DNA from: Ancistrus triradiatus
Taxonomy: Eukaryota; Chordata; Actinopteri; Siluriformes; Loricariidae
Assembly: GCA_025084515.1 (NCBI GenBank)
Contig: JAJAGP010000049.1
Location: forward strand, 186,001-250,000
Direction of reading: 5' to 3'
DNA: 64,000 nt
A program made the position numbers and the translations under genes. Positions 10,809 to 24,700 of this stretch are shown one piece after another (the first letter of the stretch is position 1; each line of letters opens with the position of its first letter). The notes below the pieces were generated by a model that saw only the letters and a list, made by a program, of their open reading frames with translations, was not told the DNA's origin and made no database searches.

Positions 10809-13800
10809 CTGCATTCTTCATGCTTCTGTGTTTCCTTTGCTGTGTTTACATCTACATCAGAATGAAACTAGATATGATTAGTTTATTAATGATTCAGTTT
10901 TTTGGCATAAATGATTCAGTATCAGTCACTCTGTGCTTCCTGCTGACGAGCTTTATGAGTGCACTCGTGACACAGAGCCATCTCCTGCTCTACATCAGCA
11001 AATCAGCAAAAAGCTGTTGGGGATTTGCTGTACTTATCACAAGAGATTTTATTTGGCTGCGAGTAAGAGAACCGACTGAATCTTTTCAGTTCACTCGATT
11101 CACTTCTTGTCATTCTCTGGGTGTGTTGGAATCAGTGAATCATTTAATCCTGACCAAGATTTGAAATTGTCTTATTCAGCAGGAGAGTGTTTGAATCAGT
11201 GAACTGCTGAGAATCATTTGGACGTGACAGGTGTATTCCAGATACTTGTTTCCCTTTATTAAGAGGGTCAGTGTTTGAATGAGTGAATCATTTTTATAGT
11301 AGTTATTTGTTTCTCTCTTTTTCAGAGGGTCAGTTTTTAATCAGTGAGTCATGTGTTCTTGGCGGATATTCTTTCTTTTTCAAACGTGCAGTGTTTGAAT
11401 CAGTTAATGATTTGGTCATGACTGATATTCTTTCCTCACTCATTTTGTGCACCATTGTTTGAATCGGTGAATCATTTGTTTATAGTAAATATTTGTTTCT
11501 ATCTTTTTCAGAGGGCCAGTATTTGAATCAGTGAATTAATTGCTCATGACAGATATTTTCCTCTCTCATTTAGTGCATGAGTGTTTGAATTAATGAATCA
11601 TTTGATTATAGGAGATATTTGTTTCTCTTTTTTTCAGAGGGTCAGTTTTTGAATCAGTGAATCAATTGCTCATGAGAGAGGTTAACTTCTCATTCATTCA
11701 GTGGGACAGTGTTTGAATCAGTGAATCAGTTGTTCTTGATAGATATTCTTTCCTTTTCGGGGCACAGTGTTTGAATCAGTGAATCGTTTGTTTACAGTAG
11801 ATATTTGTTTCTCACTTTTTCAGAGAGTCAGTGTTTGAATCAGTGAATCACTTGTTCTCGACATATTTCTTTTTTAGAGGTGCACTGTTGGAATGAGTGA
11901 ATCAGTTTATAGTAGATATTTGTTTGTCTCTTTTTCAGAGGGTCAGTGTTTGAGTCCTATCATAACAGAGATCCTTTTTTGCTCCTCAATTATTAAATGC
12001 ATACATTTTTAAATACTTTGGATAAAACGAGTTTAACAATAGTTTCGGTGCCTTTTGCAGACGATCCACTAGTGTTCTTGTAACATCTTAGAACTTAATT
12101 GACTTGTCAATTGTTTATTACAGTTTCCTGAAATGTGTAATATATACTTTAGTTCCCTGCAGAGGCTGCATTAACTGTTTGATCCAGAAAGTCAAACTGA
12201 TTTTTAAGACTCTATATATGTGTTTTAAAGCTGTTCAGTCTTTTATGGAGCGCTGGTATTTTTTCCCTGGAAAGAAAAGAGATAACATAAAGTTTTCCCT
12301 GTACTGTCCTGCACTCATTCTTCGTTCCATTATCCTCAGATTTTTATCGTTATCGCTCCCTCGGCATCAGTCTTTCCCGTCCCAATCTTGAGTTATAGCT
12401 ATAAGGTGAGCACATGCTGAAAGTATGTGGCCTGAAGCACTATGGTGGAAACTCAGAGAGGTTTATGACAGGTGAGACCACGGCAGGGACAGAAGTAGCA
12501 TTAATATTAGTGTTATCAGGAAAGGTGATGTAATACAGGCTGAAGTTTAAATACAGTTCACAGCTTTATAATTAGTCAAGTTGAAACCCCAGTTTAGTGG
12601 CCAGAGTCCCATAAGGAAGAAATGAAGAGAGGAACCAGGCTGAAATGGGAAATCCGGGTAAGACCAGGCAAGATAAAGGGACTGAACATAACAGAAATAC
12701 TGGAATCTGATCCAGTTACAGCATTTAGCAGATTCTTTTATCCAGAACAACTTAGATTTGAGCTGGGCAGGTGAAGGGCTTTTGACAAGGGCCCAAGAGG
12801 GGCAGCATGGCGGAGCTGGGATTCAAACTCACAACCTACTGATTAGTAGTCGTGTTCTAATAAGGTAACGACTGACTGTGAGGTGTAAAACAGTACAAAA
12901 TGGACTGGGAGGTTGTGTAGGATGAAGCAGGTCACCCTGACAACCATTATGGCTGTTCTGATCAATTTAATGGGTGTGGATTAAAAATATCAATGCTTTC
13001 AGAAACAAAGAGATGTCTTAAAGTGATTCCAAACTAAGACACATTCTCTGATTTTGTTACAGAGCTTCCGACTGCAACAAGAGGCTGAGAAATGTAAGTC
13101 AGATGAATATTTGCTTATTTCTGCAAAGTTTAATGAGCTTGAATTACGTTCTTGAGAGCGATGCTGTTTTATTTTGCACTATTTTCACTATTTGTACACT
13201 TACTGACATGTCTATTAAGCCACCTATCGTGACACATAGCCGTCCCATCATTTTTGGCTCACGTATTTGCATCGGGACAGTTCTCTATACAGACGGAGCG
13301 TCGTACAGAAAGACATCGAAATCTTAGAGTCCTTTTTATTATGTGCTTAATGAGTCACCATTCACTGCACGTTAACCATGGACGACGACTTTAGCTTAGC
13401 AATCGCTGCTTTTCGCTCTATTACGTTTGTTTACTTCCGAGGGAACGTGTCAGGTGGCTCGATGTTCTGCTGCGTGAGAGTTAGTTGAGCGTGATCAGTC
13501 AAGTTCAGACTGGTGTTAGAGACAGACCACACAGAAAATGTCAAAAAACGGATTGAGCTGTAAATCTGATTTGCGCCATATTTAGTGGACTGGATTCCCT
13601 CTGTAGGTTTATAGAACCGTATAAGCCATGCGTGGACGCACACTCAGGTTATCTCACACGCTCAGGCGTTCCTGCTTGTCTCGTTTTGTCAGCACGATCC
13701 ATCGTTGACGGGTGACCGAATAGATAGGTATCTCTGGTGTACACTGCTGTTTCGACGCTTTCCTCCTGCTTTAGTTGAGGGTTATGTCGCCCGTAGGTGT

Positions 13801-16800
13801 TCAGGGGCATGAGCTGAGAGCATATGTACACTACACTCCAAAAAAACTGAAAATGCCTGCCAGTTTCTGCAACTGATGAAGGAGAGAATTGTTTCAAACT
13901 GGTTTGATCAGTGTTGCGTTATTGCCAAAGGGACAAGAAACTAGAACAGTAAGAACTAGGATGGCTTAAGTTTACTAATGGTGTGACTGCTCAGGTAAAC
14001 AGAGATTCAGTAAACGTGATAGAGGCATCAGCTTAGACATAATACACCTATTCCGTCGCCATATTGGTCCAGGCAACTTCTCATAATTCTCCAAAGATTT
14101 CATTGGAAAAAAGATGCTTGAGTCTACTCTAATAAATAATAATATAATAAAACAATAATAGTAATAGATTGGCAGTAGTAGATAGTATACAGTATGTAGT
14201 ATATGTAGTAATATAACAGTTGTATAATACAGTATTCACTATTTTATATACTGGGTTATACTACATGTACTATATCTACTATTGCTAATCTCCTGTATTA
14301 TTTCATTAATTGTGTTATTTGACTACATCTTATTGTATTCATAGGTTAATAATATACTGTACTGACTGCCATCTCATCTCACTATTTGATTTTTATTTGT
14401 TGATTTCGTTACATTTTTGTCAATGATGGCCAATTATTGGCCATTTAGCTGGTGTCAAAACCTTTTTGTACTCCTCGTAGATCAAAGACGTTGAATATAA
14501 AAACAATTTATTAAAATCAGTTGACAAATAATTAGGTGCATTTTAACCAGAAACAACGCAGCTCCTCTGTTCACTTGTATTTGTTTACAAGCCAATCTCG
14601 CCTGGACCAATATGGCGGACGCGTTGATGTATCACAGCAACGAGCCATAGCAGCCAATGTGGCATCTAGGTATATTATGTCTATGGGCATCAGAGTAGAT
14701 TCTCTGTGGACTTGCCTGCATAAGAAGGGCTGGATCAATGCAAATAGATACATTTAGCACCAGCTTACAGCTGGACACATTTCAGCCCCAAATATTAAAT
14801 AATTACATAAAGTCAGTTGACTGTGAGTCCTGTCCATAATTGACCAGTTAGCAATGTCCAACTTATTTGACCTGGAATCGTCTGCTGTTAACAGTGATCT
14901 GTGGTGCCAAAACAAAGCAGACATTATCTTGTCTGAACAAAGGCTTATTGGCGATCGAGCATTGTGGTACACACTTCAGCGGTCCGCCACCATTGCTGCT
15001 CCCTGTGTGGTCTGTGCGCTGGTTCTGTTTGTGTATTTGTATTTGTGTTGTGTGTTGAATGGCGCTCCATTCTATGTGGAACAAAAGCTCTTTGTTGTGG
15101 CCTGAATGGTTTCGACCGAAAATGAAAACGATACATAAACACAAAACAAGTTGCTTTGCCAGTCGCTTTATCACACTTCCAGAGTAGTTCCATGTGTCTA
15201 ATGTGTGCGTGTGTGGTTTCTAGAAAGTGTAAACACTTTGATCTTGATCTTTAAATTCCCATTACAGCCATGTTTGTTTGCTAAGTGGGTAAAATGGGTA
15301 TTTTAGAGGGAATGCCATGTGTCAGGTTTTGTAAGAGGCCAGATTTGAGAGCAGCGCTGGTGTTTTCAGGGTATTGGTTAATGCATGGGCTGTCCAGTCT
15401 CTAGGGCCTGCTGACAGATATTAATTACATTATTAAATAAGATATTAAAACCGTATTCTTAGTGGCCTGTCGGCACATTGCAATTTCTCCTTTCACCTGA
15501 TGGCGGCAGCAGGACGTAAAGCCATTGATGCCAAAAGTGACATTAAATAAAATAAATAAACAAACAATATTGAAACAGTATTCAGTAGTTAGATTATCTG
15601 TATATTTGAGTTTTTTCATGTTTTGAATACAATGTTTTGAATAATTTAATATTTTTATAAAGAGACTGGCCCCTAGGAATTTTAATATGACCCAGTCCAG
15701 TCCCTTTGAGATAAGTCTGGACACCCCTGGGTTAATGTGAAGTTAAACATACTTAAGACCAATCTATACAGGTATATAGGTGGAATATGGTTTAAATTGA
15801 TGGGTGATGAAATTGATGTTGTGTCCTATTTCCAGGTTCTGATCACGATCTATTGGCTGGGCCGGGCAGCTAACAGTAGTGCTACGTATAACGGGCCCAC
15901 TCTGGACCTGCGAGAGTTCGAGGGCCTGCTCTCACAGATGCGAAAGGTGATTATCTTTAAAATGCAAAGACTCCCTATCTCTCCAGAGATACATTTATAG
16001 AACGGCAACTTTTGTCAGAAAACTGGTCGAGTGAAAGCCTCACTCTTCATCTGGAAAGCTACATTTATAGTGTCATTACTGCTTGACACCAGTTCTTTTA
16101 TTTTATGACTCCTTCCATTGCATATTTATAGGAGTTTTTTTTTTTAAACTGAGAGTAGACTTACAACATCATACGATTGTATTGTGAGGGGTGACAGAGC
16201 TCCATGAGACTCTCTCTCTGCAGAACTCAAAGCCTGAAGTCAGTTACACTCATTGACCAAAAAACTCATCAAGAGTTATTGGAATCAAATGAATCTTTAT
16301 ATGTATATGAATGTAATGATAATATGTGCAAGTGATTAGAATATTAGAGCGAAAGGGGAAAACTGTACAGTTTAAAGGAGGCCCTAGTACCCTGTTAGGC
16401 TGCATCTAGCCTGGATACAAGATACAGTGAGTGTATTTTCACAATATGTTTTTATTTATGATGTGCACATTATCTGACAGACATTGTACTATGAAATTCT
16501 TAAGGTAAGAAACAGGTAACTGCTGTAAAAATATTATAAAATCACCACCTGTACAGGTGCCTTTTATCGATGCATTACCTTCCAAAATGACCGAAATGGT
16601 CGTTGACCAGACATTAGTATAGTCTTATAGTCTTTTCATGCTGCTGTCATAAAAACACTACACCATAGTTAAACTAATGCTAATTATTCATCCAGAGCCC
16701 TAGCCACTAAGCCACCACTGGCCAATGCCCTTTTCCACCTTAGCCATGAAGCTGATCATATATTTTTTTACACTCCTGGTTTTTCAATTCAGATTTTATT

Positions 16801-18743
16801 AAACGAGTTGGGATGGAAAACTCCTGGCACCACGTCCTCCTTCAGTGCTGTTTTTCCTCTAAAGCTTGGGCTAAATCTCACAAAGTGACCAAACGGATGA
16901 TCAGAGCGATGTCTGGGTTTCCTCAGGGATCAGGAGCAGGCGTTTTTATAGATGTATGGATTCTGTCCTGGGCACACACGGCACACACAGCCGCCACCGA
17001 GGTCATGATGTCAGCGAGCCACGATTGTTCTCCAGTGTGTCATGTGTCTGTCTTTCTGAAACGATCCTCCAGCTGTGCAAGTCGTCCCAATCAGACGCTC
17101 TGTTCTCGCTCGCTGCGGTGTGTAGCGCTGCACCGTGTTAATGAACGCGCCTTGTTTTGGTGACGCAGCACAATCTGTGTGAAAGCCACTGACTCATCGC
17201 TCTGTGCCTGCTCTGAGCCTGCTGTGTCAGACCAAAAACACTGCAAACGCACCTCTTATCCCTCATTCACACAGCTCGGAGTGTGTGTGTGTTGCTGCAG
17301 AGCAGATCTGCAACCAGAGAGGAATGTCGGTGGCACCGAGAGCAGTCAAAGTGAGCCTTTGTATCCCGAGTCGTCCAGCATGAGGGGAAGAGAGAGAGCA
17401 GAACATGAGCATATAGTGTCCTGTGGTAAAGCTTGGCCACCCCTGCTCAAATAACGTGCCTTGGTGTGGTTGGGAATAAAAAAGATAATAGAAAAGACTC
17501 ATTTTCATGCCCGCTTAATCCAGTTTAGAGTTGCAGGGACCTAGAGCTGGGGCCTAACCAGCAGCACAGGGTGCAAACAGGGGATCTCTGAAAATGTCGT
17601 GCCACATCAGTTTGATTACACTTATATATTTCATTTAGAGCAGGGGCTCCCAGACTTTTTCTGCAGCTCCCCCTTTTGAAGATAACAATACTTTTGAGCC
17701 CCTCCACTCCGACACCAGTGTTGTTTTCTTTCAGACTCAACCGGAAATTTATTTTAAACATTTGTCATTCACACAGAACTCCAACTTTTATTGAACAAAA
17801 CAAAAAAGTGGCAAATCGCATTTACAGTGGAGTTAATACGTGACATGTATTATGAATCTTTAATCTTTACTGCGTAATATAGTAGTGGGGTGGCACAGTC
17901 ACAGCTCCAGCGAACCCAGTTTGATCCCGACCTCGGACCCTGCCTGTGTGGAGTTTGCATGTTCTCCCTGTGTTTGCAAGGGTTTACTCCGGGTACTCTG
18001 TTTCCTCCCACAGTAACAAGACATGCGTGTTAGGTTAATTGTTGTTTCTAAAGTGCCCTTAGTGTGTACGTGTGTGGGAGTGTATGAGTATATGTGCCCT
18101 ACGATGGATTGGTGCCTGTCTAGGGTTGTTCCTGCCTTCTACCCTGTGCCGCAGGCAAGGCACCGGCTTTCCTCGACCCTGACAAGGATAAAGCGGATAG
18201 GAAAATGAATAAGTGAAGTAAACAGTACTGAAACATGCTTTGTTCTTCTTCCTTGTAGGTCCCTCCCAGGAGTAGGTAGGTAGGTAGGTAGGTTTAATGT
18301 TATTGTTATTGTTCAGTAGAGTGCAACGAAATGCAGATAGCATCTACCAGACGTGCAAATAGTAACAATGTGCCAAAAGCAGACTAGTGCAAGATTAATA
18401 AATATAAAGAAAAGAATATATGAGAATATGCTGTATCTGTATAGATAATATTCACAAGATTTGTGGATTTATATACATAATATGCATCGATAAAATGTCA
18501 TTGGACAAGTGGTGCCCAAACGTTTGTCCTGTCAGAAGGGACGGTAAAGAGGAAACAGTCAGAGTGATCATGCCAAAAGCGTAGAACCTGAAGGTGTACT
18601 GTGAGTGAAAGCAGGAGAACGGAAAGCAAACTGTGATTGTAGAACAGCATGACGTGCTCTCAGCCCTGACCAGGATCTGTCCTGAGTCATGTGACTCACC
18701 TGCAAAATGAAACCACATGAAATACACAGGAAAAGGCTCATGA

Positions 18744-18795
<52 letters not shown>

Positions 18796-21700
18796 ACTGA
18801 AGGAGGTGGAAGACTGGGACAGCCCGAAGCGCAGCATCAGGGACAGTGGCTACATCGACTGCTGGGAGACGGAGCGCAGTGAGTCTCTGTCACCACCTAG
18901 GCACGCCCGAGAAGACTCCTTCGACAGCCTGGACTCCATCGGCTCCCGCTCACGCCATACGCCCTCTCCGGACGGCCTGTTCGCCCGCGGCTCTAGCGAT
19001 GGTGAGCCCAAACCCCCGTCTCTCTCTCACACAGACACAACCAGGCCATACTATCTTTGACTGACCATTGACATAATGATTACTGGAGCTAACTAATGCT
19101 ACACCTATCCCTAACCCAAACCTTAACCTCAGTAGCCTAATGGAGACCTTTTGACACTTTTGGCTTTTCAAAAGAAAGTTGCCGTTTTTGTAAATAAGCA
19201 GTTTACCTCGTGTGGACCCCGTAATGTCAAAAATGACAGAGCTTTCTACCCTTGTGGGGACATTGGGTTGCCAAGATGTACTATATACCTGCCCACACCC
19301 CCACACACACACGTTTGTCTTGCTTTACTTGTGAGGACTTTCCATTGACATGAATGACAATGAAGGACTACTGCTGCTAATTAATGTTGCACCTACCCCA
19401 AACCTTAACCTCAGCAACCTAAAGCAAGTCCAATAAAAGTTGCCATTTTTGTGAAAAAAAAAAGCAGTTAAAGAAGTGAGGACCGGAAAAACAGTCCTCA
19501 TTAGTCAAAACTGCAGGTTTTCCTATCATCGTAGGGACGTGTATAGCAAGACAAGGAACACACACACAACACACACACAACTGGCCTTGACAGAACACAA
19601 CTGCTTTGGCATTCTGTCTTCCTCCAGGACTGACTGAAAGTTTAATCTTAGTACTAAATAAGATGGGTTATATGAACATGTGCAGAACTGCTCAGCAGGG
19701 GATTCTGGGTAACGTTGTGTTGTTAATGTCACGTTGAATATTGTGGGTGCTGAAATTGTCTTTGGAAAATCTGAGCTAGTATTGAACATGCGACAGGCGA
19801 GAGACATTACATAACGCATTATAAAATATAAAAACCAATCATAAATCATCTGTAAAGAATTTAAAGCGAGTAATGCTGAGAGAGCTTATAATATGTACTG
19901 ACTCCTATATAAATGTTCAGTTTAGTTATTGGGCCTATGTGCCAAATAAGAACATCCTATTTAAGGAAACTCAAATAGGATTTGTACTCTAACGAACGGC
20001 CCCAGTTCTAGATGTGACGTCATACAGCATAACCAGACATGAACAGAGCCTGGTATCTGTTACTGACATCTGTGATGTGGTTCTCAGTGTCTGAGCTCAA
20101 AACCAAATGCTTCTGTTGACCCGCTGTGTGTCGTTGCTATGCATCGCTGTTCTCTTATGCTAAGAGAATATCAACCAGAGAAAAAGAGAGAGACAATGTA
20201 AAAGATAAGGGCAGGCTCAGTAAGAGATCAGATCAGATTGCACTTTTAATGAATTTAGCGATTGAGTGGAAGTTACAATGCAGGCAATAAAACAAACACC
20301 TTGTACTCTCTCTGTAACGGTTTAACAACAGGCTGTGATGTGGATCTGGGTGGCACGGTGGCACAGTGGTTAGTGCAGTCACCCCACAGCTCCAGACCTT
20401 GGACTCCGCCTGTGAGTTAGCATGTCCTCCCCTTGTCCCCTTGAGTTTACTCTGAGTACTCCAGTTACCTCCCACATTCCAAAGACATGCCTGTTAGGTT
20501 AACGGGTGTTTCCAAAGTGCACTAAGTGTGTGAGTGTGTGTGCATGTGCCCTACGATGGACTGGCACCCTGTGTAGGGTTGTTCCTGCCCTGTGCTGCCG
20601 GCTAGGCACCAGCTTTCCCCAACTCTGACAAGAGACGGAAGTTACCCGAATAGAAACAAGAGATGAGAAGATAGCAAGCAAGAAGATAGGACAGTACGAG
20701 AGTGAAGAAGAATAGAGAAAGAATAGGTGAAAGGAGAAGCAACGAGATGAAAAGAATGGAGAGAGAAGAGCAAAGAAAAAGAAGAGACAAGAAGAAAGGA
20801 AGAAATAAAAGAGGGGAACTGAGAGGAAAAGATCAGAAAATAGCAGAAATGAAAATTGTGGAGCCAGAAATAAATAAGAGAGATAAACAAAAAAGTGCAA
20901 AACAGACAAGAAGAAGCAATCTGTCATGGGCAGACAAGCAGGAGACAGAGAAGGACAGAACCGCCAGGGGTTTATTTCCAGATGTAGACATAGACATAAC
21001 TGTAGTACTAGTGAAACTGTAACTGTAAACACCTACCCACACTAAAGACAACATCATACACATGACAGAACCAAGGCTCATCACATAAGACCATACAGAG
21101 ACAGCTACGGTACTGCGCAAATGTCTTAGGCCGCCATTAGATTTGTTGTTTTATTAATGGTATAAGGACCATATGTAACATATTGTCAACAATTGGACCC
21201 AGAAATTTCAAACGTGGGTTTGTCAGTTCATAATTTTGCACTGATCTTCAGCTGAGCTTTAGAATATCATAGCCTTTTCACCATTTCTGCTTCTGCAAAA
21301 GTGGATACTGCTACCCTTCCAAAAAAGCATTCCTGATCAAGCTTCATTGGATGCTTCTAAGTAGATGTCACTGTCGAAGCTATTTGTGCAATCTGTTTTT
21401 TCTGATCTTTTCAGTTTTCTAATACAGCATACAAACTCCCTTTATTTGTTGGTTGCATAAAGAGACTGAGAAATAATTATATATGGTCATTATCTCACTG
21501 CTAAAACAACGGCTCATCTGATGTAATGGTGGCCTAAGACTTTTGCACAATAAAGAAACGACACATGGGGTCAAATATCATCCAGGATATCGAAAGTGGG
21601 AGAGCCAGTAGGATGAGTGCCCTCTTTAGGGAACCTCATCCTTACTCTATAATCTTGTATCAGCAGAGAAAAGAAATCCTTTAATGCTTACCATTCAATA

Positions 21701-24700
21701 ATTATTAAAAAGTCTTCAGGAGAAGTGGCTTCAAATACTTGGTGAAGACCTTGGTTTTGGAGTTAATGCCTGTGTGTCTCAATAAAAATCTTTTTGGATG
21801 ACTTAGACTTGTAATAACTTGTTTGTAGCGTAAATCTGGTGCAAAGTGAGTGAAGAAAACTTAGGACACCAACAACATTCCTGTGGATACATTTTAAGGA
21901 CTTTGTTTGTGCATGTGTGTGTTCGTGTGCGTGTGTGTGTGTTTGCTAATTCAATCCTGAACAATCCAAATCAAAATGCTTCCTGTGTTAGAATATCTAA
22001 CATGTCTGGATCTCCTATTGCTTTTATTATGCTGTAACTCTAGCATGACTTCTAACTCAGTCCTAAACAGGAGTGTGGATCGTGCACACATTGGTAGCAG
22101 CCTAGTTTTTCACATCTCGGCTTTTTGTAAATATTAAATGAATGCCAGACAGACCCATAAACAGCTCGTACAAAAGAAACGCGGCCATAACTGGCTGACA
22201 GTGGGGGATTTTATAAGGCCAAACTGGCCATAATTGAGCATGGGAAGCCACTGATTGCAGTGGAATGAATGCACCGCAGAATGCTGTTAGTGTTTTATGC
22301 AAGGATTTTGAGAAATGTTTGTTTTCCTCGTTGGAATGTCCAGATTCTTTTTCCCCAAAACAGAGCTGAAACCGACTGACTCCAAGCCCCCCGTTAGTGC
22401 TGTCCAGCTCTGATCTTTCATCCAACCAGCAGTTATGCAACCAGAGCTGGATTGAGTTCACTAACAAATAAAATCCTTGCAGACCATAAGAGTCTCATCT
22501 CATCTCTCCCCTTTTTGGTGCTCCTGTCTTCTCGTTTCATCTTTCATTTTTTTCCCCCTCATATGCTCCCATTCCGTGTCTCCTCTATGTTCTTTTCTCT
22601 TCTCGTCTTTCATTTCTTCTCCTCTCTTCTTATCTGCTCTAATGTCTGCTCCTCTGTTGTAATTTCCTTTACTGACCATTCTTCTCTTCTGTCTCTATCT
22701 TAGTGCTCCTCTTCTGCAAGTTCCTGAACCGAATGTGAACTGAAAAACCTGTTTCCGATTAAATAGCTTTATAGAGTGTTATTGTTAACATATTGTTAAC
22801 TTTTTAAATCTGAAAGCAAATGATAGTCATGTTTTGTTATATGACTGGTAAGCCTGGGATACGTTTTGGTTGAAGGTCAGAGGGCTTTTGGATCACACAA
22901 GTGACAAAATTCATGAAAATGACAAGAAACATACCAAGATTTACCATCATACCAAGATCAGAAAGCAGACCAGAAAAGCCTTTTTTATTAAAGGTCTCAG
23001 TTGCTGATTAAATTAAGCTCTAAGTTTAAGGTGGTAGTAACTTCAGGCTCCTGCAGATGGCATTGCATGAGGTTGATCGGACTATAAATACCTGCTTTCA
23101 CGGCTTGTGAATAAAACTGCTTTGAGGCTTCTAGAAGGTTCATCAATCTGGTTTCAGATGAGAAGTTACTGTTCATTGTCGGTAGTCCTGTATGACCATA
23201 CGCTTCCATACACCTACAAATTCAGCTACATCCTTCACACTACGGCCTTTGGTACGCCCAAATGCATCACTCCTTGTTGCCAATCATTAACATCTGCTTT
23301 GCGACCCATTTTCCAAACGTCGAACGAGACTTTGACTGCACTGTACCACCTCTTCTCAATCTATAAATCTTGTCACACAAGTATTTATAGCCTGATCATC
23401 CTCGTAGGACTGCAGATGACTCACTTTTTCATGCTGACTAAACCTAATTCCCTTTACATTGTTCTCTATATGGAGTTAGACATGATAATATGTACTTCAC
23501 TCACAACCAGTGACATGAAAGCTGGTGTCTACTTACCATAAATGGTTATTTACGTTAGAATCAAGGCGCATCATGTATCTTACAGGCCGTGGCAGCGACT
23601 CTGAGTGCGACTTCCCCATAAGGAAGCTGCCGGATGTCCGGCGGGACGACATGCTGGCGCGGCGGACGTCTTGTAGTGAGCTACGGACCACCATGCCCTT
23701 CAACCAATACCTGCCCAACAAGAGCAACCAGACATCGTACGTCCCCATCCCGCTACGTAAGCAACGCAGTGACAGAGAGGAGAGCTGTAAAAGCTGGAGC
23801 AGCGCCACCTCGCCTGTAGGGGGAGAAAGACCTTACAGGTAAACTCCCTGTGATTGTAGGACGTACTGAGGATTGTCCTGAGGAGTTTGTCTTGGTGTGT
23901 CTAAAGTTTTTGACATGCCTGTGGTATCATGCACCCTAATGTCTTTGCCTGACTAAGATGCTTACATCTAATGCAGTTTTTATGATCATACAAAAGTTTG
24001 TAAGGCCACTTGTCAAGTGTTACTGAGGCCCACCATGGGGTCATACATGGGGCACCCAGACGTCGATCATTCTGAGACCTTGATGGTGTGAATAAGCTTG
24101 TTTTCTTCCAGGTTCCAGGCTGTATCCCAAACCAGCGTGCAGCTCCCTAAGCACCATCAATGCTGGATTGAATGTGCTTTATTTAATGCAGTATTTATTT
24201 GGAGGTCTGCTGATAAAAAAAACATTATACTGAACCAAGTTCATTGGAAACTTTGAGTGAGAGTACCACTGAGTCAAAGAGAGGAGTAATTCAAAGAGCA
24301 GAACCTATGTGTGAATGATACATTTTGGGTTAGGAGGAGATCAGGGCAGACGCAAGATAATTTTCAGAAATCTCTGGCTTCCATCAGTGCAAACTGTGTT
24401 TTTTGTGAGCACTTAAAGAAAGGTTTTGGTACAGTGGCCCAAATGGAGAAGAAATTGCAAGATTTTGTAACGTTTAGAAGATTTAAAGCATATTTTGCTG
24501 CCAAAGGTAGTGACTAAGTCTCACACAATGTAAGTCTGTATTTTTCAATTTATATTCTGCTTATTCTTTATTTAAGTTTTAGGGCTCACTGCACTTTGTA
24601 GTTCTGCAATGACAGACTGTAGTCCATCTGTTTCTCTACATACTTTGTTCGTCAGATGAGCTACTCTCTCTGATTTTGCATCTACAAGGTGGAGCAAAAA

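Larger units (their letters stand above)
8845..13062 (+). other. limch1 intron, 4.2 kb
   Basis: Contains an interspersed-repeat fragment (9815-9960), a GT microsatellite (10768-10808), a minisatellite (11085-11955) and a reversed SINE (12719-12860). The rest, including 8845-9800 and 11960-12700, looks unique, with no gene that I can support. Confidence 0.6.
15947..18802 (+). other. limch1 intron, 2.9 kb
   Basis: Contains a MITE fragment (16553-16640), a SINE (17886-18216), a short GTAG tetranucleotide run near 18274-18292 and a GT microsatellite (18747-18793). Bases 16800-17460 are more GC-balanced and open in several frames, but I recognise no protein or splice pattern, so I do not call a gene. 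Confidence 0.6.
19002..23585 (+). other. limch1 intron, 4.6 kb
   Basis: Holds two units of the GTGGGGAC repeat (19060-19560), a SINE (20348-20637), a purine tract (20638-20905), a MITE (21108-21552), a GT run near 21911-21941 and a pyrimidine tract (22490-22705). Bases 22080-22440 and 22710-23585 look unique, with no gene seen. Confidence 0.6.

Noticed and set aside
16803..17163. 116-residue open frame that could be an alternative limch1 first exon
   Set aside because: No similarity to LIMCH1 N-termini that I know and no donor fitting the phase of exon E.
20499..21120. A 177-residue hydrophobic open frame and a charged frame on the other strand
   Set aside because: Produced by the polypurine tract and the SINE; low complexity, no splice logic, no family match.
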